A stretch of DNA of 64,000 nucleotides from CAYOHG01 sp964465125 (GTDB taxonomy: Bacteria; Planctomycetota; Phycisphaerae; UBA1845; Fen-1342): contig CAYXIO010000017.1 in assembly GCA_964465125.1 (NCBI GenBank), positions 1-64,000 on the forward strand, given 5' to 3'. Position 1 is the first letter of the stretch; each line of letters begins with the position of its first letter. The notes beneath the pieces are model-generated. The model saw nothing but the letters and a program-made list of their open reading frames with translations. It ran no database searches and was not told the DNA's origin. Shown one piece after another: positions 1-10,500 of this stretch. The translations under genes and the position numbers were made by a program.

Positions 1-2054
1 ACCCACTGATACGTCAGGTTCTGGCCTTCGGCGTCGCTGCCGCGGCCTGACAACTGCACATGAGCGCCTTCATCGACGGTCGCCTCATCCGCCGGCGGCG
101 CCGGCTCGTGCGACCAGGACAGGTTGTCAATGAGCAGCGCGTTGGAGAAATCCGTCTGCGAGAGGTTCAGGATTTCGACACGACTGATGGTGGCCTCGTT
201 CATGCGCACCGCGAAGAACGTCTCGCAGTTCTGGCGCGTGGAGGTTGAGTCCCACAGCTCCGGCTCGACGACCTTCCGGCCAATCTGGTTTCCATCGGCG
301 TCGAAGAGCGTGACCTGCACCGAATGAACCGGCCCCTCCTTGCCGACCGCCAGCATCGCTCCGACCTCGGCGACCGGCTCGTCAAAGTTGATCGTGAACG
401 GGGCGTTGGGATTGTTGTTGTCGAACTTCAGATAGACCTGGTCCCGGTTGGGCGAATACGTGCCGTCATAGCCCGTGATGTCCTCGACGACCGCATTGCC
501 TTCCACGTTGCCGCCGCTGTAGGCGCCGTAGCGTCCGCCGCCGGTGTTCTCGAAGGTCACGCCGTGCGACTCGTGGAACTGGTCGCCGAGCTTCTCATAG
601 GTGGCCAGTCCGTCGAAACCGAGCGTCTGTTCGGCGCCCTGCGTGAACTCGTTGAAATCCGAGGCCAGCTCGGAGAAGGAATCGAAGCCGCCGCCGTCGT
701 TGACGTCGTCAAACCACTCGATCGGTGGATGCGGCAGGCCGGCATCGGCGCTGGGGGCTTCGTTGACGTCCTCGACAGCGACGCGGAAGGTCTCCGTCCG
801 TTCGTGGCCGGCCGAGTCGGTCACGCTGACTGTGATCTCGTGGCTGCCGGCCGCCTCGTGGTCGAGACTCGCGCCCTCAGCGACGCGGATGGCGCCGTTC
901 TCGTCGACGGTAAAGCGCCCGCCGGCGTCGTTGGTCAGTGCATATGTAAACGTCTCATCGCTATCCGGATCGCTGGCGCCCACCTGGCCGACCACGGTGC
1001 CCGCCGCCGCGTTCTCAGACACGGTTCCGCCCTCGAACGTCAGGGCGTCCGGAGCCTGGTTTTCAGGCTCCGCGCTCGGCGCGTCGTCGGAGTTGCGGTG
1101 CCGGTCATCCTCGTCGCGCTCGTCCGCATCACGCTCGTCTTCGTCGCGCTCACCTTCGTCACGTCGCGCGCGGCCTTCGTCCCGTTCGTCCTCGTCATCC
1201 TCATGGCGCTCGTGCTCATCACGCTGGTCTTCGTCGCGCTCGTCCCCGTCGTGATGGGCGCGGTCGTCCTCATCATGACCGCCATTCCCGTTGTGCCCGT
1301 CGCCCTCGTGCCCCTCGGAGTCGTGCTCGTGAGGTCTGATCTGTACGTCACCGTCGGAGAACCGCAGCGTCTCAACGCCCGTGAGCGTGTCGGTGCCTTC
1401 CGCGCTGCCTGAGCGCAGGTCCCGAACGGAGAACGATCCGTCGTCCCCCTCCGACACCGCGTATTGGCCGGCTCTCCCTGAGTAGACGGCCACGTCGTGC
1501 CCGTCGCCGCCGGCGATGACATCGTGGCCCTGGCCGCCTGTGATCGTGTCGTCCCCGTCCCCGCCGTCGAGCCTGTCGTGACCGGCATCACCCGAGAGCG
1601 TGTCGTCGCCGTCGCCGCCGGCGATGACGTCGTGGCCCTGGCCGCCTGTGATCGTGTCGACCCCGTCCCCGCCGTCGAGCCTGTCGTGACCGGCATCACC
1701 CGAGAGCGTGTCGTCGCCGTCGCCGCCGAAGAGTTGGTCGTTGCCGCCGCCTCCGAACAGCGAATCGTTGCCCGCATCACCTGAAAGTCGATCGTTTCCT
1801 CCGTGCCCAAGCATGGTGTCATTGCCGGCGAGACCGGCCGCCACGTCGGCTTGGTCCGATCCGTCGAAACGATCGGCGTTGTCCGTGGCGCCGTCCTGGG
1901 CCTCGCCCGAATCCGCGTCGGACCAGGTGGCGGAGCGCAGAATGCGCTCTTCCAGCGCCTCGATCCGAAGCGTTGGACGCTTCCGCGCGTGTTCCTTACC
2001 GTTGTGGTCGCCCGGCTGCTTTTCCGGCGAAGCTGGTCCGATCCCGTCGCTCAT
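1..2054 (-). CDS. Giant RTX / cadherin-like secreted protein, C-terminus beyond window
   Basis: I read one open frame from the ATG at 2054 to the left edge of the window, at least 684 codons, so the 3' end is missing. GGAGAG sits about 5 nt upstream of the ATG. The N-terminus has LRIEALEERILRSATW (about residues 20-40), the LExR..SA motif found at the start of many very large secreted planctomycete proteins. Next come RTX nonapeptides of the GGxGxDxLx type (about residues 80-190), which bind calcium in known families. A linker of Asp, Glu, His and Arg (about residues 240-320) follows, then a cadherin-like module with DPDSDETFTYAL and a segment ending in VEDVNEAP. The rest is a beta-rich domain. 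It is probably secreted and calcium-stabilised; adhesion is a guess. Confidence 0.88.
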   Translation of the reverse strand, partial: MSDGIGPASPEKQPGDHNGKEHARKRPTLRIEALEERILRSATWSDADSGEAQDGATDNADRFDGSDQADVAAGLAGNDTMLGHGGNDRLSGDAGNDSLFGGGGNDQLFGGDGDDTLSGDAGHDRLDGGDGVDTITGGQGHDVIAGGDGDDTLSGDAGHDRLDGGDGDDTITGGQGHDVIAGGDGHDVAVYSGRAGQYAVSEGDDGSFSVRDLRSGSAEGTDTLTGVETLRFSDGDVQIRPHEHDSEGHEGDGHNGNGGHDEDDRAHHDGDERDEDQRDEHERHEDDEDERDEGRARRDEGERDEDERDADERDEDDRHRNSDDAPSAEPENQAPDALTFEGGTVSENAAAGTVVGQVGASDPDSDETFTYALTNDAGGRFTVDENGAIRVAEGASLDHEAAGSHEITVSVTDSAGHERTETFRVAVEDVNEAPSADAGLPHPPIEWFDDVNDGGGFDSFSELASDFNEFTQGAEQTLGFDGLATYEKLGDQFHESHGVTFENTGGGRYGAYSGGNVEGNAVVEDITGYDGTYSPNRDQVYLKFDNNNPNAPFTINFDEPVAEVGAMLAVGKEGPVHSVQVTLFDADGNQIGRKVVEPELWDSTSTRQNCETFFAVRMNEATISRVEILNLSQTDFSNALLIDNLSWSHEPAPPADEATVDEGAHVQLSGRGSDAEGQNLTYQW
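1501..1716 (-). repeat. Two tandem 108-bp units inside the RTX region
   Basis: Copies at 1501-1608 and 1609-1716 differ at about two positions by eye. Each unit is 36 codons, or four RTX nonapeptides, so copy-number change keeps the reading frame and the calcium-binding pattern. The similarity continues about 12 bp past the second copy. Confidence 0.85.
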
Positions 2055-2525
2055 GGCACTCTCCGACGCGGTTCAATGTGCCAACCACAAGGTGGACACA
2101 CCGTCGGCGGATTCGTCGGGTGTACCGCGAACGGGCTTTAACCGGGGGTTACCGGTGATCGGACCGAAATCGATCGCCGCCTCGAATCGTCCGGCGGCTT
2201 CGGCGGCCTCGGCCGGCACGTCTCGAAAAGCCGCGGGGATCGTGCGCGGGCCGCCAGCCTCATCGGACCTTCCCGCCACCCGCCGGCTGCCGTCGTTCGA
2301 ATGGAGATCGACCGGGCATCGCTTTCAAGCGCTGCGCGCCGCGCGCCCGCACACCGATAATCCCGCGGCGTGCGATGCGTCCGGCGCCCGCGTACAATGG
2401 CGTCCGAAACACGTGCAGCCAGTCCTCAGGGCTGCGTCGCCGACGGCATCCATGGTCGCCGCGACCGGCCCGGCGCGGCACGAGGACGGCGGCGCGCGGC
2501 GTGGAGAGGGAGCCGCCGGCATTCC

Positions 2526-4226
2526 ATGAACTGGCTCGAGCAACTCGCGGCCTCTCAGCCGATCGCCCATTCGGTCCTCGTCCTGTGCGCCGGTTCAACA
2601 CTCGGACTGGCCCTGGGGGGCATCAGCTATCGCGGGATACGACTGGGCACCACCGGCGTGCTCTTCGCCGGCCTGCTCCTCGGACACTTCGGCGCGCGGA
2701 TCGACCCGCGGCTGCACGAATTCCTGCGCGAGTTCGGGCTGATCCTCTTCGTCTTCATGATCGGGTTGCAGCTCGGACCCGGCTTCTTCGCATCGCTGAG
2801 GCACGGCGGCCTGCGGATGAACATCCTGGCCTCGAGCGTGGTCGTCTCCGGCGCCCTGATCGCCGCGCTAGTCGGCTGGATGCTCCGCCAGGATGTCGCC
2901 GCGACGGCGGGGCTGCTTTCCGGCGCCACCACGAACACGCCGTCGCTGGGAGCGGCGCAGCAGACGATGGCCCTGCGAAACGGCTCCGCGTCCGGGCCCG
3001 CTTCGAGCCCGGGAGCGCCGCCGGCGGCAAACGCCGCGCTGGCCTACGCGGTCGGCTACCCGATCGGTATTCTCAGCGTCTTCGGCGCGCTGCTCTCGAT
3101 TCGGGCCCTCTTCCGCATCGATCCCGTCGCTGAGGCACGCGCGTTCCACGAGGAGCAGCGCCGCGGCGTGGAACCGCTCGAGCGCCTGACGCTGAAGGTG
3201 GAGAACCGCAATCTCGATGGCCTGACCCTCGAGCAACTGCCCGGACGGCGCGAAACCAGCGTGGTCATTTCGCGCATTCGCCACGTCAACGACCCGACCG
3301 TGCACACCGCCAGCCTCGAAACCGTGGTTCACTGCGGGGACATCCTGGTGGCCGTCGGGTCGCACACCAATCTGACGCAGTTCTGTCGCATCGTCGGCAG
3401 CGCCAGCGACGTGGACCTGCTCAAGGCCGCCGGCGCGCCCGGCTTTCAGCGCGTCGTCGTGACGCGCAAGGAAGTGCTCGGAAAAACCGTCCGCGAGCTG
3501 GGACTCGATCATCTCTACGGCGTTGCGGTGACGCGCGTGCTGCGCGGCGACATTGAGATGACGGCGCTGCCGGAAATGAGGCTTCAGTTCGGTGACCGTT
3601 TGCACCTGGTAGGCAGCCCCGACGGGCTGGCGAAGGTGTCGACCGCGCTGGGCAACTCGGTTCGCGCCATCAACGAAACGCACTTTGGGGCGATCTTCCT
3701 GGGGATCGCGATCGGCGTGCTCGCGGGGCTGGTGCCGATCCAGTTTCCCGGCTTGCCGATCCCGCTGCGGCTCGGTCTGGCGGGCGGGCCGCTGCTGGTC
3801 GCGATCCTGCTGAGCCGCTGGGGCCATGCCGGACCGCTCGTCTGGCACGTGCCCGTGAATACGAGCCTGGCGTTTCGCGAGTTGGGAATCACGGTCTTTC
3901 TCGCCTGCGTGGGATTACACGCCGGTGAGGGCTTCTTCCAGACCGTCTTCAGCCGCGAGGGGCTGACCTGGCTGCTGGGGGCGCTGCTGATCGCTTTGCC
4001 GCCGCTGATCATCGTCGGCGTGCTCGCGCGTTTGTGGCTGAAGCTGAACTACACCGTGCTGGGAGGGCTGCTGGCCGGCAGCATGACCGACCCTCCCGCG
4101 CTGGCATTTGCGAGCGTGCTGAGCGGCTCCGACGCGCCGGCCATGGCCTACGCCACCGTCTATCCGTTCACGATGCTGCTGCGAATCGTCTCGGCGCAGG
4201 TGCTCGTCATTCTGCTGAGCGCCTGA
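2526..4226 (+). CDS. AspT/YidE-family putative transporter with TrkA-C domains
   Basis: This is a 566-residue polytopic membrane protein of the aspartate-alanine antiporter/YidE-YbjL family, which has usually about 550-565 residues. About five hydrophobic helices (residues 15-190, including FGLILFVFMIGLQLGPGFF) are followed by two soluble RCK-C/TrkA-C regulatory domains (about 215-380) and a second helical block (390-566). The second block carries the repeated signatures ELGITVFLACVGLHAG and AGSMTDPPALAFA, matching TTNTPSLGAAQQ in the first half. I placed the start at 2526 because an in-frame extension to 2370 is low-complexity Arg-rich, whereas the ATG at 2526 opens directly into the first helix and has GGAGAGGGAG about 13 nt upstream. 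The substrate is unknown. The gene stands alone. Confidence 0.9.
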   Translation: MNWLEQLAASQPIAHSVLVLCAGSTLGLALGGISYRGIRLGTTGVLFAGLLLGHFGARIDPRLHEFLREFGLILFVFMIGLQLGPGFFASLRHGGLRMNILASSVVVSGALIAALVGWMLRQDVAATAGLLSGATTNTPSLGAAQQTMALRNGSASGPASSPGAPPAANAALAYAVGYPIGILSVFGALLSIRALFRIDPVAEARAFHEEQRRGVEPLERLTLKVENRNLDGLTLEQLPGRRETSVVISRIRHVNDPTVHTASLETVVHCGDILVAVGSHTNLTQFCRIVGSASDVDLLKAAGAPGFQRVVVTRKEVLGKTVRELGLDHLYGVAVTRVLRGDIEMTALPEMRLQFGDRLHLVGSPDGLAKVSTALGNSVRAINETHFGAIFLGIAIGVLAGLVPIQFPGLPIPLRLGLAGGPLLVAILLSRWGHAGPLVWHVPVNTSLAFRELGITVFLACVGLHAGEGFFQTVFSREGLTWLLGALLIALPPLIIVGVLARLWLKLNYTVLGGLLAGSMTDPPALAFASVLSGSDAPAMAYATVYPFTMLLRIVSAQVLVILLSA

Positions 4227-4259
4227 CGGCGGCTCCCCCGCGCCGCGTCCGCTTCGCGC

Positions 4260-6035
4260 TCAGCGGATCTTCGCGCGGTACTTCTCCGGGTCCGCCCAGA
4301 ACTGCATCACGCAGTTCGGGCAGCAGAACCCGATCACGCGGCCTTCAAACACGATCGAATAACGCGGGTCCAGCGGCTTGCCCGTCACCGGACAGCAACC
4401 GTTCACCGGCTTGATCGCCGCGGCGTCCGGCGCCGCCCCGGGCGGCGGCGCGTCGCTGCTGAACTTCAGCTCAGGCTCGACTTCCGCCGCGGCGGCATCG
4501 GGCACATCGCCGGCGTCCACGTGCAGGTCGCTCCGCAACGCCCGAAGCAAAGCGACTCCCTCGGAAGTCATCGCCGACTTCCACACGTACAGCCGGCGCA
4601 AACCCGCCAGCGAAGGCAGGGCGGCAACCGCGGCGTCGCTCACCGCCGTCTGCGAGAGGACCAGCTCGCGCAGACCGGAGAATCGAGCGAGGTGCGGCAC
4701 GGCCGCGTCGCTCACCGCGCTGCCGCGCAGATCGAGCCGGTGCAGGTTTGCCATCACCGGCAGGTGCTCGATCGTGGCGTCGTCGGCCTTGATCCGGGCC
4801 AGTGAGAGCTGGACGACATTGTCGCGCAGCGGCGCCAGCAGCCCGGCGATCTCGTCCGCCCCGATCGATTTGGCCGCGGGCCCAAAGTCCACCGCCAGCG
4901 CGCGGCTGCCCGGGTCCATCCACTCCACGTGAATCAGGCGCGATTCCAGCAGCGCGAGGGCGGCGCCATCGGGCTCCGGCAGCGCGGAGTAGTCGGCAGG
5001 GTCGGATTCAGCCCGCGCCGGCGCCCCAGCGACGGCTTCGCCGTCATGGGAAACGGTTTCGCTCGGAGCCGCCTGAGCCTCCGCTGCCGGCGAACCCTCC
5101 GCATCGGTCGGCGCGCCAAGCACCTCCTCCGGAATCAGCGAGAGATTCCCACCTGCCTCGTCCTCGCTCCGCTTCGCGATCGGCTCGGCCGAACCCCCAT
5201 CGGGAAGCGGCGCGCCGGACGCGATCCAGGCCTCGATCGTCCGAAGCTCCTCCTCGCCGGGCTGACCGCGCGATTCCGGCGGCATGTGCTCGTCGTCGTC
5301 GAGCGGCAAGCGCAGGCGCCGCAAGAGCTCGCTCTCGCCAGGCTTCCCGGCGGCGATCACCGGGCCGTCGTCGCCGCCTTTGCGGATCAACTCGGGTTCG
5401 TGCAGCGCCAGTCCGCCTCTTCGGCGATTCTCGCCGTGACACGAGCTGCATCGCTTCGCGAAGATCGCCGCCACGGACTCGTAACTAACGGAGTCATGCA
5501 CGCCGTCGGGAGAACGCGCGCCCGCCGGCGGCGTTTCGGTCGATGGGTCGAGGGCCGCCGCCGAGGTGGCCGACCCAGCCGGTCGGCTGGCGCTCGGAGT
5601 GGCGCGGCTGGAGTCGAACGGTTCGAAGAGAAAGTCGGGCCCGTGCGTCATCGACGCGCCGAGGTGGCCCGTCGGCATCATCACGAGCACGGTCAGCGCC
5701 AGCATTCCGCCATAGACCTTGCGCAGCCGTTCAAAGTGCCCGAGCACCGCGCAGAGCAGCGTCCCTCCGGCAAAGGCGAAGCCGAGCAGCATGTGATTGT
5801 TCAGGGTCGCGCCGCCGCGCTCGCCCTCCAGGCTGAGCGCATACCCGCTCGCGGCGCTGACGGCCGCGCTCAGCGCCGCCAGCCAGGCCACCAGGGCGCG
5901 CGCCTCGCGCGGCGGAGGCTTGCGGCGGAGCAGGCCCAGCACTTCCAGCCCGGCCCAGCCCGTCACGAGTCCGATCGGCAGATGCAGCACGAGCGGGTGC
6001 AGCCGCCCCAGCAGTTGCAGCCAGTCCACTTGCAT
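4260..6035 (-). CDS. DUF2231-like membrane protein fused to cytochrome c, LRR and TRASH-like domains
   Basis: This 591-residue protein combines four modules. The N-terminus (1-135) has about four helices and the LHPLVLHLPIGL pattern of DUF2231-type domains. A planctomycete-type cytochrome c domain carries heme motif CSSCH at 196-200 and a likely Met axial ligand in EHMPP near 251. A leucine-rich-repeat-like stretch (about 385-490, LRELVLSQTAVSDAAV) follows. The C-terminus (about 545-591) is a Cys-rich TRASH/YHS-like metal site with GCCPVTGKPL and GFCCPNCVMQF. It is the last gene of a three-gene operon, 7 nt after the DUF1501 gene. A role in extracytoplasmic electron transfer or metal sensing is inferred from the domains. 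Confidence 0.85.
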   Translation of the reverse strand: MQVDWLQLLGRLHPLVLHLPIGLVTGWAGLEVLGLLRRKPPPREARALVAWLAALSAAVSAASGYALSLEGERGGATLNNHMLLGFAFAGGTLLCAVLGHFERLRKVYGGMLALTVLVMMPTGHLGASMTHGPDFLFEPFDSSRATPSASRPAGSATSAAALDPSTETPPAGARSPDGVHDSVSYESVAAIFAKRCSSCHGENRRRGGLALHEPELIRKGGDDGPVIAAGKPGESELLRRLRLPLDDDEHMPPESRGQPGEEELRTIEAWIASGAPLPDGGSAEPIAKRSEDEAGGNLSLIPEEVLGAPTDAEGSPAAEAQAAPSETVSHDGEAVAGAPARAESDPADYSALPEPDGAALALLESRLIHVEWMDPGSRALAVDFGPAAKSIGADEIAGLLAPLRDNVVQLSLARIKADDATIEHLPVMANLHRLDLRGSAVSDAAVPHLARFSGLRELVLSQTAVSDAAVAALPSLAGLRRLYVWKSAMTSEGVALLRALRSDLHVDAGDVPDAAAAEVEPELKFSSDAPPPGAAPDAAAIKPVNGCCPVTGKPLDPRYSIVFEGRVIGFCCPNCVMQFWADPEKYRAKIR

Positions 6036-6042
6036 ACGAGCC

Positions 6043-7521
6043 TCAGGCCATCAGCTCAGGGCGGACCCGCCCGAACACGTCGGTCAGGCGAAAATCGCGG
6101 CCCTGGTGGAAAAAGGTCAGCTTGTCGTGATCGAAACCGAGCAGGTGCAGCAGGGTCGCGTGCAGGTCGTGCACGTCGATCGGATTCTCGATGATGTTGT
6201 AGCTGTAGTCGTCGGTGCGGCCGTGCGTCGTGCCGGCGTTGATTCCGCCGCCCGCCAGCCAGACCGTGAAGCAGCGCGGGTGATGATCGCGCCCGTAGTT
6301 CTCGTGCGTCAGCGTGCCCTGGCTGTACACCGTCCGACCGAACTCCCCGGCCCACAGAATCAGCGTGTCGTCCAGCAGTCCGCGGCGGCGCAGGTCCTTG
6401 ATCAGCGCCGCCTGCGGCTGATCCACCGCGGCGCTTTGCAGGCGAATCTCCCCGGGCAGGTTGTTGTGGGCGTCCCAGCCGCGCATGTAGAGCTGGATGA
6501 ACCGCACGCCGCGCTCGGCGAGCCGGCGGGCCAGCAGGCAGTTGGCTGCGAACGTCCCCGGCTTGCGCACCTCCGGCCCGTACAGGCTCAGCGTCTCCTC
6601 GTCCTCATTCGAGAAGTCCGTCAGCTCGGGCACGGACATCTGCATGCGATACGCCATCTCGTACTGCGCGATGCGCGTGTGCACCTCGGGGTCGAGGCTG
6701 GCGCGCGCGTCGACCTCGTTCAGCGACGCCACCAGGTCGAGCATGCGCCGCCGATCCTCGCGCGAGACGCCGGCCGGGTCGCGCAGGTACAGCACCGGGT
6801 CGGCCCCGCTGCGCAGCTTGCAGCCCTGGTGCTCACTGGGCAGAAAGCCGCTGCCCCAGAAGCGCGCCGAAAGCGCCTGCATGTTGCCGAAACCCTGGCT
6901 GATCAGCACGACGAACGCGGGCAGGTTCGCATTGGCGCTGCCCAGCCCGTAGCTGACCCAGGCGCCGAATGACGGGCGCCCCGGCTGCTGGTGGCCGGTC
7001 TGGAAAAACGTAATGCCCGGCTCGTGGTTGATCGCCTCGGTGAACATCGAGTGAATGAAGCACAGTTCATTCGCCACCGATGCCGTGTGCGGCATCAGCT
7101 CGCTGATCCAGACGCCCTCCTGGTTGTTGGCGTAGCGCGAGAAGCGGAAGATCGACGGAGCCACCGGGAAACGGGCCTGACCGCTGGTCATGCCGGTCAG
7201 CCGCTGTCCCTGACGGATCGAATCGGGCAGGTCCTGGTTGAAACGCTGGCGCAGTTGCGGCTTGTAGTCCCACAGATCGATCTGGCTGGGCGCGCCCTCC
7301 ATGTGCAGGTAGATCACCCGCCGGGCGCGCGGCGGATGCTGCGGGCGCGGCCGCGGAAAATGCAATCCGGCGGAAGGGCTGCCTTCCTGGCCGGCGAGCG
7401 CGGCTTGCCCCAGCAGCGAGCTCAACGCCAGCGTGCCGAGCCCGGCGCTGACGGACTGCGCCGCCAGGCCGAAGAACCGCCGCCGCGTCATGTTCAGATA
7501 GCTTTGCTCGATCGGATTCAT
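6043..7521 (-). CDS. DUF1501 family protein with Tat-type leader
   Basis: This is a 492-residue member of the DUF1501 family, sulfatase-fold proteins expanded in planctomycetes. The N-terminus has TRRRFFGLAAQ (12-22) followed by a hydrophobic stretch, a twin-arginine export signal. Family landmarks include VIYLHMEGAPSQIDLWDYK, GPEVR, FIQLYMRGWDAHNN and WAGEFGRTVYSQG near the C-terminus, with DHHPRCFTVWLAGG. It starts 4 nt after the stop of the large DUF1549/DUF1553 gene, the pairing usual in planctomycetes. The biochemical function of the pair is not established; a role in extracytoplasmic polysaccharide or sulfate-ester metabolism has been suggested for this family and remains unproven. Confidence 0.93.
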   Translation of the reverse strand: MNPIEQSYLNMTRRRFFGLAAQSVSAGLGTLALSSLLGQAALAGQEGSPSAGLHFPRPRPQHPPRARRVIYLHMEGAPSQIDLWDYKPQLRQRFNQDLPDSIRQGQRLTGMTSGQARFPVAPSIFRFSRYANNQEGVWISELMPHTASVANELCFIHSMFTEAINHEPGITFFQTGHQQPGRPSFGAWVSYGLGSANANLPAFVVLISQGFGNMQALSARFWGSGFLPSEHQGCKLRSGADPVLYLRDPAGVSREDRRRMLDLVASLNEVDARASLDPEVHTRIAQYEMAYRMQMSVPELTDFSNEDEETLSLYGPEVRKPGTFAANCLLARRLAERGVRFIQLYMRGWDAHNNLPGEIRLQSAAVDQPQAALIKDLRRRGLLDDTLILWAGEFGRTVYSQGTLTHENYGRDHHPRCFTVWLAGGGINAGTTHGRTDDYSYNIIENPIDVHDLHATLLHLLGFDHDKLTFFHQGRDFRLTDVFGRVRPELMA

Positions 7522-7525
7522 GGTT

Positions 7526-10500
7526 TTAACTCTGTGTGATAGTAGCCGAGAGATTCAGGAGTGCGTTCGCCAGCATCGTCCACGCCGCAAGCTCGCCGGG
7601 CTTCGCTGCCGCCGACATCGGCGCCTCGCCGATCTTGAGCAGTTTTTCGGCGTCGTCGGGCGCGGCGGCGTAGCGCGCTCGAAACGCGGCCAGCGCTTCG
7701 GCCATACGCGCCAGCTCGTCGGCGCCCGCCGCCCGGCCGGTGCAGCGCCGATACATCGCCGACAGCCGCGCGCCGTCGTCCGCGCCCGGCTCGAGCAGCA
7801 CGCGCTGCGCAAGCGCCCGGGCCGCTTCGACGAACTGCTCATCATTCCACAGCGTCAGGGCCTGGAGCGGCGTGTTGGTCGTGATCCGGCGAACCACGCA
7901 CGCCTCGCGCGTGGGCGCGTCGAGGTTCATCAGCGACGGCGGCGGACAGGCGCGCTTCCAGTACGTGTACAGGCTGCGGCGCCACAGCCCGGCGCCGGTC
8001 GACCGGGCGTACTCGCGCGTGTTGGACTGCGGCATCGAGACCTCGGGCCAGAGCCCATCGGGTTGGTAGGGCTTTACCGAGGGCCCGCCCAAGTGCTCCA
8101 CCAGCAAGCCCGAAACGTAGAGCGCCTGATCGCGGAGCTGCTCGGCCGACAGGCGCCTCCGCGGGAAATACGCCAGCAGGCGATTGTCGGGGTCGCGCTG
8201 CACGGCTTCCGGACGGATGCGCGCTGCCTGTCGATACGTCCGGCTCGTGACCATCAGGCGCAGCATGTGCTGCACGTCCCAGCCGCTCTCGCGAAACTCG
8301 ACGGCCAGCCAGTCAAGCAGCTCCGGATGACTCGGCCACTCACCCTGTAGCCCGAAGTCCTCGCTGCTCCCCACCAGGCCGGCGCCAAACAGCATCTCCC
8401 ACAATCGATTCACCGCGACCCGCGCCACCAGCGGATTCTCCGCTGACGTCATCCACTGCGCCAGCCCGAGCCGGTTCGGCGGCGCCTCGGCCGGCAGGTG
8501 ACCCAGCGCCGCCGGAATGCCGCGCGTCACCGGCTTGTCCATATCCGGCTTGTCGTACAGACCGCGGGTCAGAACGAAGGTCGGCCGCGGCTCGGGCAGC
8601 TCCTTCATGACCATCGTGCGCGGCAGGCTCGCCTCGAGCTCTTCGCGCTTCCGTTCGAGCCCGGCCAGCTCGTCACGCCGCTCTCGATAGCCCGGAGAGA
8701 AGTGAATTTTCCATTCCTGCTCGAGCGACTGCTGCATTTCGGCGGAATGCGCCGCCGGCGGCAGCAGCGCGCCCGCCAAGGGACCGCTCAACTCCTCGTC
8801 GCGACGCTCGGCACGGTAGTAGTAGCCGCCCAGCCCGTTGGTGTTGACGACCTTCAGGACAATCGTGTTCACGCCGCGGACAAGCTCGACCGTCGCGCGA
8901 TCCTGATCCGGCGCGACGCTCCGGTCGGCCTGCTTGGCCAGCACTTCTTTGCCGTTGACGTACAGGCCGAAGCCGTCGTCGCTTCCGAGCGACACGGTGA
9001 CGCTGCGGGCCGTGGGCGAAAAGACGCGCCGGCCGACGTAGGAGACATTCATGCCCTCCGCCAGTGCGTTAACGCGATCGTCGAGATAGGCCTCGTTGAA
9101 CCGCCAGAATTGGTTGCCGGCGCCGAAATTGCGGGTCAAATCGAGCGTCGCGTCGCTCTCCGGACCGAAGGCCGCCTCGTAGGCCTTCTCCCGATCCTGA
9201 ATCGGAAACGGCCCGACCAGGTACCAGCCGCTCACCGCCGCCGGCAACTGTGCAAAGGCAGCTTCCGCGATCGTTCCCACGCTCAATCGTACGCGGCCGA
9301 AGGTGTGTTGCGCGTAGACCGACTGGTACTGAAGCGTGACGCGCAGCTCGGTGCCGCCTTCGAATCCGAATGGCTCGTCCGCAAGCAGCAGCGCCAAGCG
9401 GTTGCCCGGAACGCGGTGCGCGTCCACCGCCCAGCCGAGGTCGTCTGCAGTGTTCAGCACGTTGACCACGCGAAAATCGCCGTTGGCCTGCTCGATATTC
9501 GCCCACGCCCAGCCCAGCGAGACTTCCTCGCGCTGCGACGCGTCGGCGATCGAGATCGCTTCAACCTTGACGCCTGAAAGAACCGCGTTTCCGTTCGGCG
9601 CGCGGCCGACGCGCCCTTCCGGGAAGCTCGGGTCGCCCAGCGCCTCGAGCGCCAGCAGCCGCAGTCCCGTTTGAGCCGTCCGCAGTCGGATGATGTGCTC
9701 GTCCTTGTCCGGGTTGTCGCCGCTGGCCAGGACCGATCCGTCGGGCTGAGGCGTCAGCGTCGCCCCCGCGGTGGATTGGACTCCGAGTACCTCGCTGGCC
9801 GCCCAGCGAAGCCCCGTTCGCTCAGGCAGATCACGGAAGAACGCGCTGCGCTGCTGCTGCTCCTCGGGCGTGCTTTCCTCAAGCCGCGCACGAGAAGCTT
9901 CGACCTCCGCTTCGAGCGCCGTACGCTGCGCCTGCTGCTCCGCCGACGGCACGACCAGAAGCGGCTCGAAGGCGCGGTTTGCATCCGGCAATTGAGAATA
10001 CAGGCCGGGCTCTTCGATCGAGTTGAAGAACGCGTAGAGCCGGTAGAACTCCTCCTGCGAGATCGGGTCAAACTTGTGCTCGTGGCAGCGCGCGCAGCCC
10101 AGCGTCAGCCCCAGAAACACCGAGCCGACCGTTGAAGTGCGCTCCACGGCGTATTCGACCAAGTACTCCGCGGCGATCGCACCACCTTCGTCCGTGGTCA
10201 CATGATTGCGCAGGAAGCCGCTCGCGACTTTCTGGTCATCGGTCGCATTTGGCAGCAAGTCACCCGCGATCTGCTCGGCCAGGAACCGGTCGAACGGCAT
10301 GTTGTCGCGGTAGGCGCCTAGCACCCAGTCGCGCCAGGGCCAGATCTGCCGGCCCGCGTCGGTGTGAATGCCGCAGGTGTCCGCGTAGCGGGCCGCGTCC
10401 AGCCACGGTACGGCCATTCGTTCCGCGTAGCGCGTGCGATAGGGCTCCTCGTTGAGCAGGCGATCCACCCAGCGCTCGTACGCATCCGGCGCCGCGTCGC

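Noticed and set aside
324..1412. Long plus-strand frame opposite the RTX gene
   Set aside because: Its Val/Leu-rich repeats are the antisense image of the RTX and charged-linker codons.
1040..1822. Minus-strand frame of Thr/Ser/Ala-rich repeats in the RTX region
   Set aside because: It is in another frame from the RTX protein, which has recognisable nonapeptides and a better start.
2081..2097. Possible sigma-54 site upstream of the RTX gene (minus-strand TTGGCACATTG)
   Set aside because: The -12 GC is missing at the required distance from the -24 GG.
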